From Dyella_B sp036746095 (GTDB taxonomy: Bacteria; Pseudomonadota; Gammaproteobacteria; Xanthomonadales; Rhodanobacteraceae): a stretch of 64,000 bases of DNA. Position 1 is the stretch's first letter, and each line of letters begins with the position of its first letter. The DNA lies in NCBI RefSeq assembly GCF_036746095.1, contig NZ_DAIOEU010000003.1, forward strand, positions 62,001 through 126,000, in the 5' to 3' direction. The notes under the pieces were generated by a model. It was not told the DNA's origin. It was given only the letters and a program-made list of their open reading frames with translations, and ran no database searches. Shown one piece after another: positions 7,424 to 14,502 of this stretch. The position numbers and the translations under genes were made by a program.

Positions 7424-8992
7424 ATGCGCACGATTGGCAAGAAGGATTTGCTGCTAGCCATTGGTTACGCTCTTTTGTACGTTGCCGTGCGCGAATGCTC
7501 GGTAATCCACGCCGACCCGTCCGTGATTTACGGCCAGCTACCGGCTGGCATGCGCTTAGCAGCTCTTTTGCTGCTCCCTACCCGTCTGTGGCCCTACATA
7601 TTGGCCGGCGACGCGCTGGGTTCTCTGTATTACCGCGAAGGCGCCATTCACGATCTAGGCTGGACCTGGTTTGCCGCAGCCATGGTGTTCCCTCCCCTCA
7701 GTACTCTGGCGCCCGCTGCGATGTTCCGGTTCGACGGGCAACTCGGTGGCGACATCAGCCTTTCCAGACTGATCAACAAACTGCTCCGTACCGCTGGCCT
7801 TGCGTCCGTACTGAACGGCGTTACTGGCATCGTTACCATGGGCTTGATCACCTACTCTGACAAGGTGAAGCCATTGCCCCAGGGCAATGTATGGTGGGCG
7901 TCCGTGTTCATACTTGGGACCTACCTGGGCATCTTGTTGATCGTACCGGCCCTCGTCACGTGGTCACTGTCGCGCCGGCGCCGCGGCATGCGGATCGTGC
8001 TGGATCTTCAATTCGACTTTAAGCACGTGCAACAGTTGGCAGTGGCGACTGCAGGGATTCTTGGAGCCTTCCTCGCGATTAACTGGCTCACAGGTTCCCG
8101 CGAAGTCCATACGATCGTCTGCTTGCTGATGTTCGCGCCGTGCGTATGGATCACCGTCCGCCATGGATGGACCGGCGCCGTGGTGACCACGGTGCTGGCG
8201 AATCTCGCACTGGAAGGCAGCATGCCCAGGGCGACTGACACCGATCTGCTGGAATCCCAGGTGCTGATGGCGCTAGTAACGACCGCCATGCTGATCCTTG
8301 GTGCGTCACTGACCGAGCATCGAAACAGATCGCATGCTCTCGCCGGTGAGAGTAAGCATTTCGAGACACTGGCGCGCAAAAACCTGCTGTGGGGCGAAAG
8401 CCGGGTGCGCCGCGCGGCATCCCAGGTGGAGCGTGCCTTTATGGTCCTGCAGGCCTATACCGAGCAGGCCGCCGATCTCCTGCAGGTCGAACAGCAGCCA
8501 TCCGCCAGCGCCCTACTCCGATGGCAAGGCACCGGTATGGTTCGCAGGGAAGTGCGCGAAATCATCTCAGGTATGGAAATCAGGCCGCTCGAAACACACG
8601 GTCTGTACATGGCTCTGGCCTCGGGTCCGATCGCTCAGGCGCTCCATGATGCAAACATCTCGTACGCCGTGAGGATGCCACGCGTGACAGTGGAACTCCC
8701 TCATGAGATCGAGGTGCTGATTTATCGCGTGGCGTATGACCTGGTGATGCTGATGTGCCGCGATAACCGCGCTTACCGAGTGGCTATGCGCTTGCGTGTT
8801 CGGAACGGAGCCATCCGCAATGTATCGCTGGTCGTACGCGTATGGGCTGGAGCGGGGAATCTACCTCCGCTCCCACCTCCCAACAGTGAACTTGATCAGG
8901 TCCGAGGCCTCGCCCAAACCTATAAAGGGATTTTCCACGATCACCGCAAAAAGCTACGACCCACAGTGGGCATCACGCTACGCGGTATCTAA
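7424..8992 (+). CDS. MASE1 membrane-sensor protein with degenerate kinase-like C-terminus
   Basis: A protein of 522 residues. Roughly residues 10-300 are hydrophobic with about eight membrane segments and fit the MASE1 integral-membrane sensor domain. A coiled segment follows (RVRRAASQVERAFMVLQAY). The last 120 residues resemble a histidine-kinase ATPase region (ELPHEIEVLIYRVAYDLVML) but lack a recognisable phospho-His, N-box Asn and G-boxes. It lies directly behind the repressor, the position of rexAB in lambda, and is probably expressed from the prophage. It is a candidate lysogenic-conversion or exclusion gene. Its signal and output are unknown. Confidence 0.7.
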   Translation: MRTIGKKDLLLAIGYALLYVAVRECSVIHADPSVIYGQLPAGMRLAALLLLPTRLWPYILAGDALGSLYYREGAIHDLGWTWFAAAMVFPPLSTLAPAAMFRFDGQLGGDISLSRLINKLLRTAGLASVLNGVTGIVTMGLITYSDKVKPLPQGNVWWASVFILGTYLGILLIVPALVTWSLSRRRRGMRIVLDLQFDFKHVQQLAVATAGILGAFLAINWLTGSREVHTIVCLLMFAPCVWITVRHGWTGAVVTTVLANLALEGSMPRATDTDLLESQVLMALVTTAMLILGASLTEHRNRSHALAGESKHFETLARKNLLWGESRVRRAASQVERAFMVLQAYTEQAADLLQVEQQPSASALLRWQGTGMVRREVREIISGMEIRPLETHGLYMALASGPIAQALHDANISYAVRMPRVTVELPHEIEVLIYRVAYDLVMLMCRDNRAYRVAMRLRVRNGAIRNVSLVVRVWAGAGNLPPLPPPNSELDQVRGLAQTYKGIFHDHRKKLRPTVGITLRGI

Positions 8993-8994
8993 AA

Positions 8995-9480
8995 TCAATG
9001 AGTTGGACTGGCGACTGCCTGTGAGCAATCAGCAGGATTGCTGCAAAGCGCGTCCGTCGTCATCGTTGGGGCCGTGGCTATCGGTGCGCTGGACGTGGTT
9101 GGCGTTCCCGCCACGACCATGAAGCTACCCGCTACTTGGCTGATGGTCACCGCAGTGCTGGCGTAGATCGACTGGCCAGAGGCCGAAGCAGACTGAGCAA
9201 CATTCACCAGCTCGGGATGGCCAATCGGTAGCACCAACACTTCACCACCACCAGTCGCGACGGCGAAATCCACGTTGTTGTTGATGTCGTTCACCTGGAT
9301 GTAGGTGACCCCGTTGCGCAACCACTGATACACGTGGAACTGCGGACTTGCGCTTACGTCGGGCCGCGCCGGCAGATTCGAACCGAGATCCTGCGAATCC
9401 CCTGCAAATACGAGCGCAGACGCTCCTAACGCAGTAGCCAAAGCCAAGGCAATCAAACTCCCCTTCACTGCACGATCCAT
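8995..9480 (-). CDS. Secreted hypothetical protein
   Basis: A 161-residue protein with a clear signal peptide (basic MDRAVKG, hydrophobic LIALALATALGASALVFA, cleavage near AGDS). The mature part is Ser/Thr/Ala-rich (VYQWLRNGVTYIQVNDINNN) and ends in a low-complexity tail with two cysteines. It converges on the MASE1 gene with only 2 bp between stops. It is probably an accessory (moron) gene of the prophage; a similar small exported protein is not otherwise recognised. Confidence 0.65.
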   Translation of the reverse strand: MDRAVKGSLIALALATALGASALVFAGDSQDLGSNLPARPDVSASPQFHVYQWLRNGVTYIQVNDINNNVDFAVATGGGEVLVLPIGHPELVNVAQSASASGQSIYASTAVTISQVAGSFMVVAGTPTTSSAPIATAPTMTTDALCSNPADCSQAVASPTH

Positions 9481-9606
9481 GGTTGTCTCCTGAAAACGGG
9501 ATAGGCGCCAGCAGCCTGAATGGCGACCTTAACGCCCTTCAATGCAACATAGGTTGTCAACTTTCAACGACTTACAACAAAGGCAACGAAACATCGAAAA
9601 CATTTG

Positions 9607-9636
9607 TTGACAACAAGAAACAACATTTGTTGTAAT
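9607..9636 (+). promoter_or_regulatory. Strong sigma70 promoter of the plus-strand early arm
   Basis: TTGACA (9607-9612), an 18-bp spacer and TGTAAT (9631-9636) match the sigma70 consensus at 11 of 12 bases. Transcription would start near 9643, before the gene at 9670. This is the equivalent of the lambda leftward promoter, driving the recombination/DGR/int arm. Confidence 0.7.
9620..9633. promoter_or_regulatory. Operator overlapping the early promoter
   Basis: ACAACATTTGTTGT is the exact reverse complement of the immunity operator at 6573-6586. It covers the spacer and the upstream half of the -10 element, so a bound repressor would block polymerase. A related AACATTTGTTGA lies at 9599-9610 over the -35. 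Confidence 0.7.
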
Positions 9637-9669
9637 GCCCTCAAGCCAACGCTTGGGGAATGCGATCCG

Positions 9670-9882
9670 ATGTTCACGGATGCCTGTTTACCGGTCAACG
9701 AATGCCACGACAGGTATGAAACGCCCGTCGAGGTGCCGATCCCTACCCCACTGCCGGTAGTGCTGGATGAGCCTGAGCTCGCGGAGCAGTCCGTCAGCCG
9801 CCCGGTGTTCAACCTCTGCTTGGCCATGGTGGTGCTGGGCACGGTCATCGTGCTGGTGGGGCAGTTCGGGGGTGCGCTGTGA
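9670..9882 (+). CDS. Small membrane protein, first gene of the plus-strand arm
   Basis: A 70-residue protein with an acidic, Pro-rich N-terminus (ETPVEVPIPTPLPVVLDEPE) and one C-terminal membrane helix (FNLCLAMVVLGTVIVLVG). ATG 9670 is preferred to the in-frame TTG 9604, which lies upstream of the probable transcription start. Its stop overlaps the next start (GTGA). Function unknown. Confidence 0.6.
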   Translation: MFTDACLPVNECHDRYETPVEVPIPTPLPVVLDEPELAEQSVSRPVFNLCLAMVVLGTVIVLVGQFGGAL

Positions 9883-10202
9883 GCAAAACATCTCTTGAGC
9901 TGGAAATCCTGCCGCAGATCACACTCATGCTTGCGCGACACGAAACAGAGTGGGGCACTTGTTTTTCAGGTGACTTGCGTCACCACGAACATCTGCACCG
10001 TTCGCTGGGCTTCAGCGTGATCAATCCTACGGATTTGCGTATTCATAGTGCTGCGCAAGGCTATCAAGCTATCTGGTTTGGAAACACCTGCATCGACCTT
10101 CCAGAAGCACAGGTCGCCCAGGTCGCGGAGTTCTTCGGTATTCCAATGCCGGGAAAAGTCGAAGCAACGACATTGGTTCGCGATTCCGGAGATGTGTCAT
10201 GA
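9879..10202 (+). CDS. Hypothetical phage protein, 107 aa
   Basis: A GTG start overlaps the preceding stop codon. The protein is a mix of helix and strand (LEILPQITLMLARHETEWG, GYQAIWFGNTCIDLPEAQV). No family is recognised. Its TGA overlaps the next ATG. Confidence 0.55.
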   Translation: MSKTSLELEILPQITLMLARHETEWGTCFSGDLRHHEHLHRSLGFSVINPTDLRIHSAAQGYQAIWFGNTCIDLPEAQVAQVAEFFGIPMPGKVEATTLVRDSGDVS

Positions 10203-10435
10203 GTCGGCCGGACGAAAGGGCAAATCAATTGGCAGTCCTTGACGCCGTCATCGCCGACCTACGCGCGAGTGGCGATACCGGGCATGTTGAGAACTTGCTG
10301 CAGGCGAGGGCAGATTTCGCTGAGTTGATCCATTCGCAAAAAGCACTGCTCGCGATGGTTGATTCAGGGATAACAAGCCTAGGTCTGATTCGTTGGTCTA
10401 GCGAGGTCGGTGCCCGCTTCGGAGCTGCGCCATGA
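10199..10435 (+). CDS. Hypothetical phage protein, 78 aa
   Basis: A short helical protein (NQLAVLDAVIADLRASGD) in the tightly overlapping early arm, with ATGA overlaps at both ends. Its last residues, GAAP, are also the end of the next ORF, because the DNA around both stops (ggagctgcgccatgaccaa) is the same at 10424-10440 and 10723-10739, pointing to a local duplication. Confidence 0.55.
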   Translation: MSRPDERANQLAVLDAVIADLRASGDTGHVENLLQARADFAELIHSQKALLAMVDSGITSLGLIRWSSEVGARFGAAP

Positions 10436-10734
10436 CCAAAGATATGGCAATCGTCAACGTTCCCCTTCGCAAGCGCGGCAATATCGATGCTCAGCTTGAT
10501 GCTTATAAGCGAGGTGCGCGCAAAGAAGAGCGCAAAGTCTTGGCTTTGCTCGCAGTAGAGCGCCGCCAGATGAGAGAAATGGCGAAGCACCTCGTTGAAT
10601 CGCTTTCCGATGATCATCTTCTGTCTTTCGCTAGCAAGGCTGGCATGTCAAGGGCGCGTGCGCTAAGGAAGCTTCGTTCCGAAGCCCACTGGAATCCCGA
10701 TGCAATTATTCGGGTATTCGGAGCTGCGCCATGA
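10432..10734 (+). CDS. Hypothetical phage protein, 100 aa
   Basis: A strongly basic helical protein (AYKRGARKEERKVLALLAVE, MSRARALRKLRSEAHWNPD) that could bind nucleic acid. It starts and ends with MTK/GAAP junctions repeated in its neighbours. No family is recognised. Confidence 0.55.
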   Translation: MTKDMAIVNVPLRKRGNIDAQLDAYKRGARKEERKVLALLAVERRQMREMAKHLVESLSDDHLLSFASKAGMSRARALRKLRSEAHWNPDAIIRVFGAAP

Positions 10735-10955
10735 CCAAGTGCACCTGCTTCGAGCAAATGAACAAGAAGCTGGAGCCGTTCAACGCGAAGATCGCGACGG
10801 GCTTCGGTGTGGCCAAAGACCTATCGCAGATCTCGCTCGTCTACTTCGTGCGCACCGAGAAGGTCGATGCAAGCGTGCGCTCGAAAAAGGCGCCGGACGT
10901 GATCATGAGTTACTGCCCTTTCTGCGGCATCAAGCTCAGCGAGGCGCAGTCATGA
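10731..10955 (+). CDS. Small zinc-ribbon-like phage protein
   Basis: A 74-residue protein with CTC near the N-terminus and CPFCG near the C-terminus, a cysteine arrangement typical of small zinc ribbons. It overlaps both neighbours by 4 bp. The role is unknown. Confidence 0.55.
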   Translation: MTKCTCFEQMNKKLEPFNAKIATGFGVAKDLSQISLVYFVRTEKVDASVRSKKAPDVIMSYCPFCGIKLSEAQS

Positions 10956-11395
10956 CCACGCTCTGCCTCGCCGACATGTCCGCCATGCATCAGGCCGATG
11001 TCGCGCACGCCAGTGCGGAGGCCTTCGAGCGTTGGCTGCATGCACCCTTTTCAGTTTTGTGGCCGTCGCCAGCCGCTTGCCCGGCTGCCTCCCACGTGGA
11101 TGTCACCCCCTGTACGTCCACGGTTTGCGACGGCCACACCTTTCTTTCCCACGCGGAGGATCCCGCGATGATCGAGCAGCAAGTGAAAGAGCACCCGCCG
11201 CTGCAGGTGTGCTTCCCGGGGCACCAAGCGAAGATGATCCTTTCCAGCGGCAACAACGCGCAGCTGTATCACGTCGAATGTGCGGCATGCGGTGTGCGGA
11301 CGGCAAAGTTCCGCGCGATGCAGCCCGCTGCCGATGCATGGGCTGTCCGCGATGTCCTGGCGATCGTTCCACGCGCAACGCCGGTGGCGGCCTGA
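10952..11395 (+). CDS. Hypothetical phage protein with C-terminal Cys cluster
   Basis: A 147-residue protein from ATG 10952 (ATGA overlap). The C-terminal half has YHVECAACGVRTAKF, reminiscent of the Lar-type restriction-alleviation fold (zinc-ribbon-like CxxC with nearby His). The N-terminal half has several Cys and is poorly structured. The Lar resemblance is weak and only a suggestion. Confidence 0.5.
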   Translation: MTTLCLADMSAMHQADVAHASAEAFERWLHAPFSVLWPSPAACPAASHVDVTPCTSTVCDGHTFLSHAEDPAMIEQQVKEHPPLQVCFPGHQAKMILSSGNNAQLYHVECAACGVRTAKFRAMQPAADAWAVRDVLAIVPRATPVAA

Positions 11396-11715
11396 TGCCG
11401 GGCTTCCGGACATTACTCCGGCTGCGTCGCGAGAACCGCGCGATGCGTGCGGTGCTTGGCTGGTACGCCGTCGTCGATCACTGGCGCAGGCGTGGCAAGC
11501 ATCCGGCAGGCAGCCCGCGGCGACGCTGGGAAATGGCTCCAGCACATCGTGATCGCGGCGGCCGCGCGCGGGCGGTGCTCACCAAGTATCCGCACCGTAG
11601 GCCCTGGTCGGATCGCATCGCGGCGATGTTCGGGCGGCAGCCGGTCAAGCTGCCACGCAAAGTCCACGTGCCTGCGCCGCAAGCGCAGTTGCCTATCGAA
11701 TCCCAAGGGGAATGA
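11395..11715 (+). CDS. Basic hypothetical phage protein, 106 aa
   Basis: ATG 11395 shares bases with the previous TGA. The protein is very Arg-rich (RTLLRLRRENRAMRAVLG, HWRRRGKHPAGSPRRRWE), suggesting nucleic-acid binding. It ends 3 bp before the RdgC-like gene, so the two are probably translated from one message. Confidence 0.5.
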   Translation: MPGFRTLLRLRRENRAMRAVLGWYAVVDHWRRRGKHPAGSPRRRWEMAPAHRDRGGRARAVLTKYPHRRPWSDRIAAMFGRQPVKLPRKVHVPAPQAQLPIESQGE

Positions 11716-11718
11716 CGG

Positions 11719-12948
11719 ATGTTCTTCCGTAACCTGTTCCTTTACCGCATGCACCCGGATGTCGCCGCCGACATCAAGCGCATCACGTTCGAGCTGGATA
11801 ACCACCCCTTGCGCGATGTCGGCCCCATGGAGACAGGTACCTTCGGATCAGTCGCGCCGCTCGGCGCCAGCGTCGAAGATGCGTTCACGCACATCGTGGG
11901 TGACTGCATCCTCTTCGCGCGCGGCCAGAACGAAAAGCTGCTGCCGGCGGTGGTGGTCAACGACGAAGTGCAGCGCAAGGTGCAGCAGATCGCCGAGGAA
12001 GAAGGTCGCACGGTCGGCGGCCGCGAGCGGCGGCGCATCAAGGAAGACACGCTCACCCTACTGCTGCCGCGCGCCTTCGTTCGCCATAGCCGTACGCGCG
12101 CCTATGCGAATGTGAAGCATGGATGGCTTGTGATTGATACGCCGACGGCCAAGCACGCGGAGCATGTCGTGCATCTGGTACGCGAAGCGCTGGGTAGCTT
12201 TCCCGTAGTGCTGCTGGCACCGGAGGAAAGCCCGCGCGTGCTGATGACCGATTGGCTGGCCAGCGGCGACCTACCCGGCGGCTTTGCGCTCGGTGACGAG
12301 TGCTTGCTGCGCGATCCGGCCACCAGTAGTGGTGCCATCGCCAAGTGCTCGCGCCAGGAACTCGATAGCGAGGAAGTCAAGGAACACCTGCGCAACGGCA
12401 AGCAGGTCTTTCAGCTTGGCCTGGTGTTCGATGAGCGCATCAGCTTCGTGCTGGGTGATGACCTGGTGGTGCGCAAGTTGCGGTTTCTGGATGTGGTCCA
12501 CGAAGAACTGGGCGACAGCCACGAAGACACGCTCTCGCTCTATGACGCGCAGTTCGCGTTGATGACGTTAGAGCTACAGCGCTTGCTGTCGGCCTTCGAG
12601 CAGGTCTTTGGGTTGAAGGTGGATGCGCCGCTGCACATGCAGAAGCAAGACGCGCCGGAAGGAATGGTGCCGGAAACGAAACCTACGGGTCTCGGCGCCG
12701 ACGATCCTTTGTACGCCAAGGCTGTCGATTTCGTGCGCGAGTCTGGAAAGGCCAGCATCTCTGCTCTGCAGCGTGCGTTGAAGCTCGGCTACAACCGTTC
12801 CGCATGGCTGATTGAGGCTATGGCAGAAGCGGGCGTCATCAGTCACGCCGATAAGAGCGGAAGTCGGCACGTGATCAAGCATGGTCCCCGCAACGACAAA
12901 GCCCCCGGCAACGTCCGCCGCCGCAAAGCATCGTCCGCACCGTCGTAG
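11719..12948 (+). CDS. rdgC: RdgC-like recombination protein fused to an FtsK-gamma domain
   Basis: A 409-residue protein. Residues 1-300 follow the RdgC pattern (MFFRNLFLYR start, LLPAVVVNDEVQRKV, LLPRAFVRHSRTRAYAN, QVFQLGLVFDERISFVLGD). RdgC is a ring-shaped DNA-binding protein that limits RecA. Residues about 325-386 (PLYAKAVDFVRESGKASISA, LGYNRSAWLIEAMAEAGVIS) match the winged-helix gamma domain that lets FtsK read KOPS DNA. E. coli RdgC is about 300 residues, so the extra domain is an addition. Together with the Ref-like nuclease it suggests the phage manipulates host RecA. Confidence 0.8.
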   Translation: MFFRNLFLYRMHPDVAADIKRITFELDNHPLRDVGPMETGTFGSVAPLGASVEDAFTHIVGDCILFARGQNEKLLPAVVVNDEVQRKVQQIAEEEGRTVGGRERRRIKEDTLTLLLPRAFVRHSRTRAYANVKHGWLVIDTPTAKHAEHVVHLVREALGSFPVVLLAPEESPRVLMTDWLASGDLPGGFALGDECLLRDPATSSGAIAKCSRQELDSEEVKEHLRNGKQVFQLGLVFDERISFVLGDDLVVRKLRFLDVVHEELGDSHEDTLSLYDAQFALMTLELQRLLSAFEQVFGLKVDAPLHMQKQDAPEGMVPETKPTGLGADDPLYAKAVDFVRESGKASISALQRALKLGYNRSAWLIEAMAEAGVISHADKSGSRHVIKHGPRNDKAPGNVRRRKASSAPS

Positions 12949-13317
12949 TCGCTTCGACGGTGCGATGCGCCCAGCCGGCCAGTGGCGCCAATAACCCCGG
13001 CAGTGATGGATACCGGCACCTCCGACGGAGCATCTGGCAATACCTCGGTAGGCCATCACCCAGCAGTCCCTTCCTGGGCATAGAGAGGACACAAGCGAGC
13101 CGCTTGGTGATGGAACTTACCTTGCTATGGGTGGATGGAAACCACATCAGGCGGCTTCCTTGTACGGCAGTGAGTTGCGCAGCAATGCGTGCGACGTGCT
13201 TAACCGCAGTGAGAGAGCCCGGTTTTTTGTTTGTGCGTCGTGTCCCGAGCCACTCAAGAAAACTCACTGCCGTATACCCAACACAATGCGCCGGCGCTCG
13301 CCGGCAAAGGAACTTCC
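12949..13317 (+). other. 369-bp gene-poor interval with a long hairpin, upstream of the DGR block
   Basis: No convincing gene is seen; the ORFs here have poor starts. The interval holds a long inverted repeat described separately. A 25-codon ORF at 13007-13084 is too short to support. Confidence 0.5.
13161..13276 (+). ncRNA. Candidate structured RNA: long stem with nested inner stem
   Basis: TACGGCAGTGAGTT (13163-13176) is perfectly complementary to AACTCACTGCCGTA (13261-13274), extendable to 16 bp with one wobble. Inside, CGACG (13192-13196) can pair with CGTCG (13236-13240). A GGTTTTTTG run lies at 13221-13229 in the loop side. The hairpin ends 41 bp before the ATG at 13318. A leader RNA, processing site or attenuator for the DGR operon are all possible; the structure is inferred by eye. 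Confidence 0.4.
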
Positions 13318-13689
13318 ATGACGCAGCAGTATGTCGGTACCAAGATCGTCACTGCATGGCCGGAAAACCAGCAAGGTCGTGATGGTTACGCCGTGAAGTA
13401 CGCGGACGGCTACAAAAGCTGGTCGCCGAAAGACACCTTCGAGGAAGCCTACCGGCCACTTGGCGATATCAGTCACCTGGAACCGTGGCAGCAGCGTGTC
13501 GTCGCCGAACTCGTGGAACTGAAAGACAAGATCGGCAAGCTGTCGATGTTCATGCAGTGCGACACCTTCAAGCACCGTGACGAGCACACCAAGCTTCTGC
13601 TCGAGCAGCAGTACATGTGCATGTCGAGTTACGCCGATGTGCTGCAGGAACGCATTTCCCTTTTCACGCCGGCGCCGATCGCCGCGTAA
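13318..13689 (+). CDS. Hypothetical phage protein upstream of the DGR, 123 aa
   Basis: Start ATG 13318 has AAAGGAA nearby; a longer reading frame would run through the hairpin. The N-terminal 50 residues (GTKIVTAWPENQ, YAVKYADGYKSWSPKDTFEE) look like a small beta domain seen in many phage hypothetical proteins. The C-terminus is helical (LVELKDKIGKLSMFMQC). Function unknown. It precedes the Cys-rich gene by 4 bp. Confidence 0.6.
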   Translation: MTQQYVGTKIVTAWPENQQGRDGYAVKYADGYKSWSPKDTFEEAYRPLGDISHLEPWQQRVVAELVELKDKIGKLSMFMQCDTFKHRDEHTKLLLEQQYMCMSSYADVLQERISLFTPAPIAA

Positions 13690-13693
13690 CCAG

Positions 13694-13936
13694 ATGCTGC
13701 GCTCACGCAACCACGATCAACAGCTTGCCGAGTGGTGCTTGGATCTTGATCGCGTGAGCGCAAAGGTGGCTAAGCAAAGCCAACAGCAATACGGCGTCAC
13801 CTGCAGCAACTGCCAGTTCTTCATCCGCGACAACCACAACCCTTTCGCCGGCATGGGCACGTGCAAGCTCGGACACGGCTACCACTATCCAGAGGTTCGG
13901 CACCGGTGTGCCGACCACCAGGACGTAGACACATGA
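13694..13936 (+). CDS. Small Cys-rich phage protein, 80 aa
   Basis: ATG 13694 follows the previous stop by 4 bp. The C-terminal half has CSNCQFFIRDNHNPFAGMG, then CKLGHGYHYP and RCADH, a likely zinc- or iron-binding set (C-x2-C...C...C with histidines). Its TGA overlaps the ATG of the first DGR target gene, so the two are probably co-translated. Confidence 0.55.
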   Translation: MLRSRNHDQQLAEWCLDLDRVSAKVAKQSQQQYGVTCSNCQFFIRDNHNPFAGMGTCKLGHGYHYPEVRHRCADHQDVDT

Positions 13937-14445
13937 ATCCTTCGAACATCTCGATTCACATCGAAAAGGCCATCATCAGGGTGGCGCCCAATGGTTTGCC
14001 GGCGTCGATCATCGACGTGTCGGCCAACGAAGTGATCAAGCCCGCAGAGCGCTTCGAACTCGTTCTGGACGGTCAGGCGGTCATGGACCATCGCACAGGA
14101 CTGATGTGGTGGAACGATGAATCCGACAAGCTGGATTGGGACAAAGCCGATCTCTTCTGCAAGAGCATCACGGTCGGCGGCTTCTCCGATTGGTTCATGC
14201 CATCTGACGAGCAGATGCTGACCATTGTTGATCGCAAGCTGCATAACCCGTGCTTGCCGAGCATCTTTAAAACCCATGGCGAATACGTTTGGACGTCCAC
14301 GCAAACGAAGTGGACCGAAGGCGAAGCGGGCGATTCCCGCTCGTTTTGGTCCGTCTACTTGCTCAACGGCTACGTGTACGACCTCAGCGCCTACGGCGAG
14401 TTTCGCGCGCGGCCGGTGCGGGTCGCGGCGCCGGCCGGTCAGTAA
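13934..14445 (+). CDS. DGR target protein 1 (DUF1566 / C-type-lectin-like) with variable repeat
   Basis: A 170-residue protein. About 50 N-terminal residues of unknown fold are followed by TGLMWWND, GGFSDWFMPSDEQM, YVWTSTQ and the FWSV...FRARPVRV terminus. This is the DUF1566/Lcl C-terminal pattern, a C-type-lectin/formylglycine-enzyme-like fold often diversified by DGRs. The variable repeat forms the last 38 codons and the gene stops 3 bp after it. ATG 13934 overlaps the previous TGA; the longer frame from 13861 is rejected. No signal peptide is seen. The diversified residues would lie on the ligand-binding face; the ligand is unknown. Confidence 0.8.
14326..14439 (+). repeat. DGR variable repeat VR1
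   Basis: These 114 bp align without gaps to the template 15554-15667. They differ at 16 positions, all of which are adenine in the template. The 3' GC-only part (from 14402) is identical. The base after the repeat is C where the template has G (GGTCAG versus GGTGAG), the kind of IMH/IMH* difference that marks a recipient from a donor. Confidence 0.9.
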
Positions 14446-14502
14446 TCGCTCCTTTGTAAACACGGTTCATTGAGCCGCGCAACTCACACACAAGGAAATC
14501 TC

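Noticed and set aside
13127..13321. 64-codon ORF across the hairpin region
   Set aside because: Its sequence is set by the inverted repeat, has no good ribosome site and no recognisable fold.
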